From assembly GCF_900111165.1 (NCBI RefSeq), contig NZ_FOGH01000009.1, forward strand, positions 19,518 through 83,517: a stretch of DNA of 64,000 nucleotides, read 5' to 3'. Source of the DNA: Nitrosomonas sp. Nm51. GTDB lineage: Bacteria; Pseudomonadota; Gammaproteobacteria; Burkholderiales; Nitrosomonadaceae. Both the position numbers and the translations under genes were made by a program. Shown here one piece after another: positions 63,741 through 64,000 of the stretch. The notes beneath the pieces are model-generated. The model searched no databases and was not told the origin of the DNA. It saw nothing but the letters and a program-made list of their open reading frames with translations. Positions within the stretch are counted from its first letter, which is position 1. Each line of letters begins with the position of its first letter.

Positions 63741-64000
63741 ATGAAAGGCCAAGAAATGACTCTGATAGATTGGCAAAAACAGTACGGTACAGAAGAAGGC
63801 TGCGTGCAGGCATTGATTGAGCGACGCTGGCCGGAAGGATTTCGCTGCCCATGTTGTGGTCACGATGGTGGTTACATTATTAAGACGCGAGGGTATTGGG
63901 AATGTAGTCAATGCCACAAACAAACCTCATTAACGGCAGGCACCTTGTTTCATTCAACCAATCTGCCACTAACCAAGTGGTTTTGGGCAATTTACCTGGT
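63741..64000 (+). mobile_element. IS1595-family transposase, N-terminal part (cut by window end)
   Basis: The frame begins at ATG 63741 with AGGA 8-11 bases upstream and is open to the window edge (86 codons). It has the zinc ribbon FRCPCCGHDGGYIIKTRGYW followed by ECSQCHKQTSLTAGTLFHST, the diagnostic N-terminus of IS1595-type transposases, then LPLTKWFWAIYLV. The catalytic DDE/ISXO2 domain lies beyond the window. The left inverted repeat should be within 63602-63740 but was not identified. Confidence 0.88.

Overview
The window reads as a chromosomal segment of a betaproteobacterium, most likely a Nitrosomonas-type ammonia oxidiser (inference). The evidence is the gene order ndk-rlmN-pilW-rodZ-ispG-hisS-yfgM-bamB, two flagellar operons of proteobacterial type, exosortase-A-associated accessory genes, and many small repeats and toxin-antitoxin remnants. 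No rRNA, tRNA or CRISPR array was recognised.

Left part (1-10 kb): a flgBCDE operon on the minus strand, cut by the window edge in flgE, diverges from flgA. Directly behind flgA lies a seven-gene island (3148-9676). It holds two acyl carrier proteins, an FkbH-like glyceryl-loading enzyme, a MaoC-SDR fusion, a GNAT-like protein and exosortase A-associated hydrolases 2 and 1. It looks like a complete small acyl-ACP pathway of unknown product. No polyketide synthase, acyl ligase or exosortase is in view.

Middle (10-27 kb): the ndk to bamB housekeeping run meets the fliFGHIJK operon head-on. Divergent from fliF are an in-frame fusion relic of the flagellar two-component pair FlrB/FlrC and an intact fliE. 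A transposase relic follows, in which an ISAs1-type N-terminus is joined in frame to an IS256-type C-terminus.

27-37 kb: a heavy-metal efflux operon (CzcI-like, TolC-like, CusB-like, CusA-like) has the three CusA copper methionines. Next is a mobile patch with a RAYT transposase and its REP/BIME repeats, three FGE-fold (SUMF1) paralogs (one intact, one frameshifted, one a deletion relic), and an intact DinJ/YafQ-type toxin-antitoxin pair with a recognisable promoter and operator. A 153-bp MITE-like element with long imperfect inverted repeats sits in the efflux operon, and a solo end of it lies after dapB.

37-57 kb: yicC, prfC, yejF and yejE (no yejA or yejB beside them), a four-gene MacA/MacB-like exporter, a membrane-associated MutS-like ATPase, a lytic transglycosylase, fur divergent from bamE with a Fur-box match, dapB, a DUF547 gene and pstSCAB.

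57-64 kb: a toxin-antitoxin graveyard (frameshifted ParE with antitoxin debris, an intact HigB/HigA pair with a probably leaderless toxin mRNA, a frameshifted CopG-like antitoxin). Then come a periplasmic alpha/beta hydrolase, mlaA, a DinG/YoaA-type helicase and the start of an IS1595-type transposase that runs off the window.
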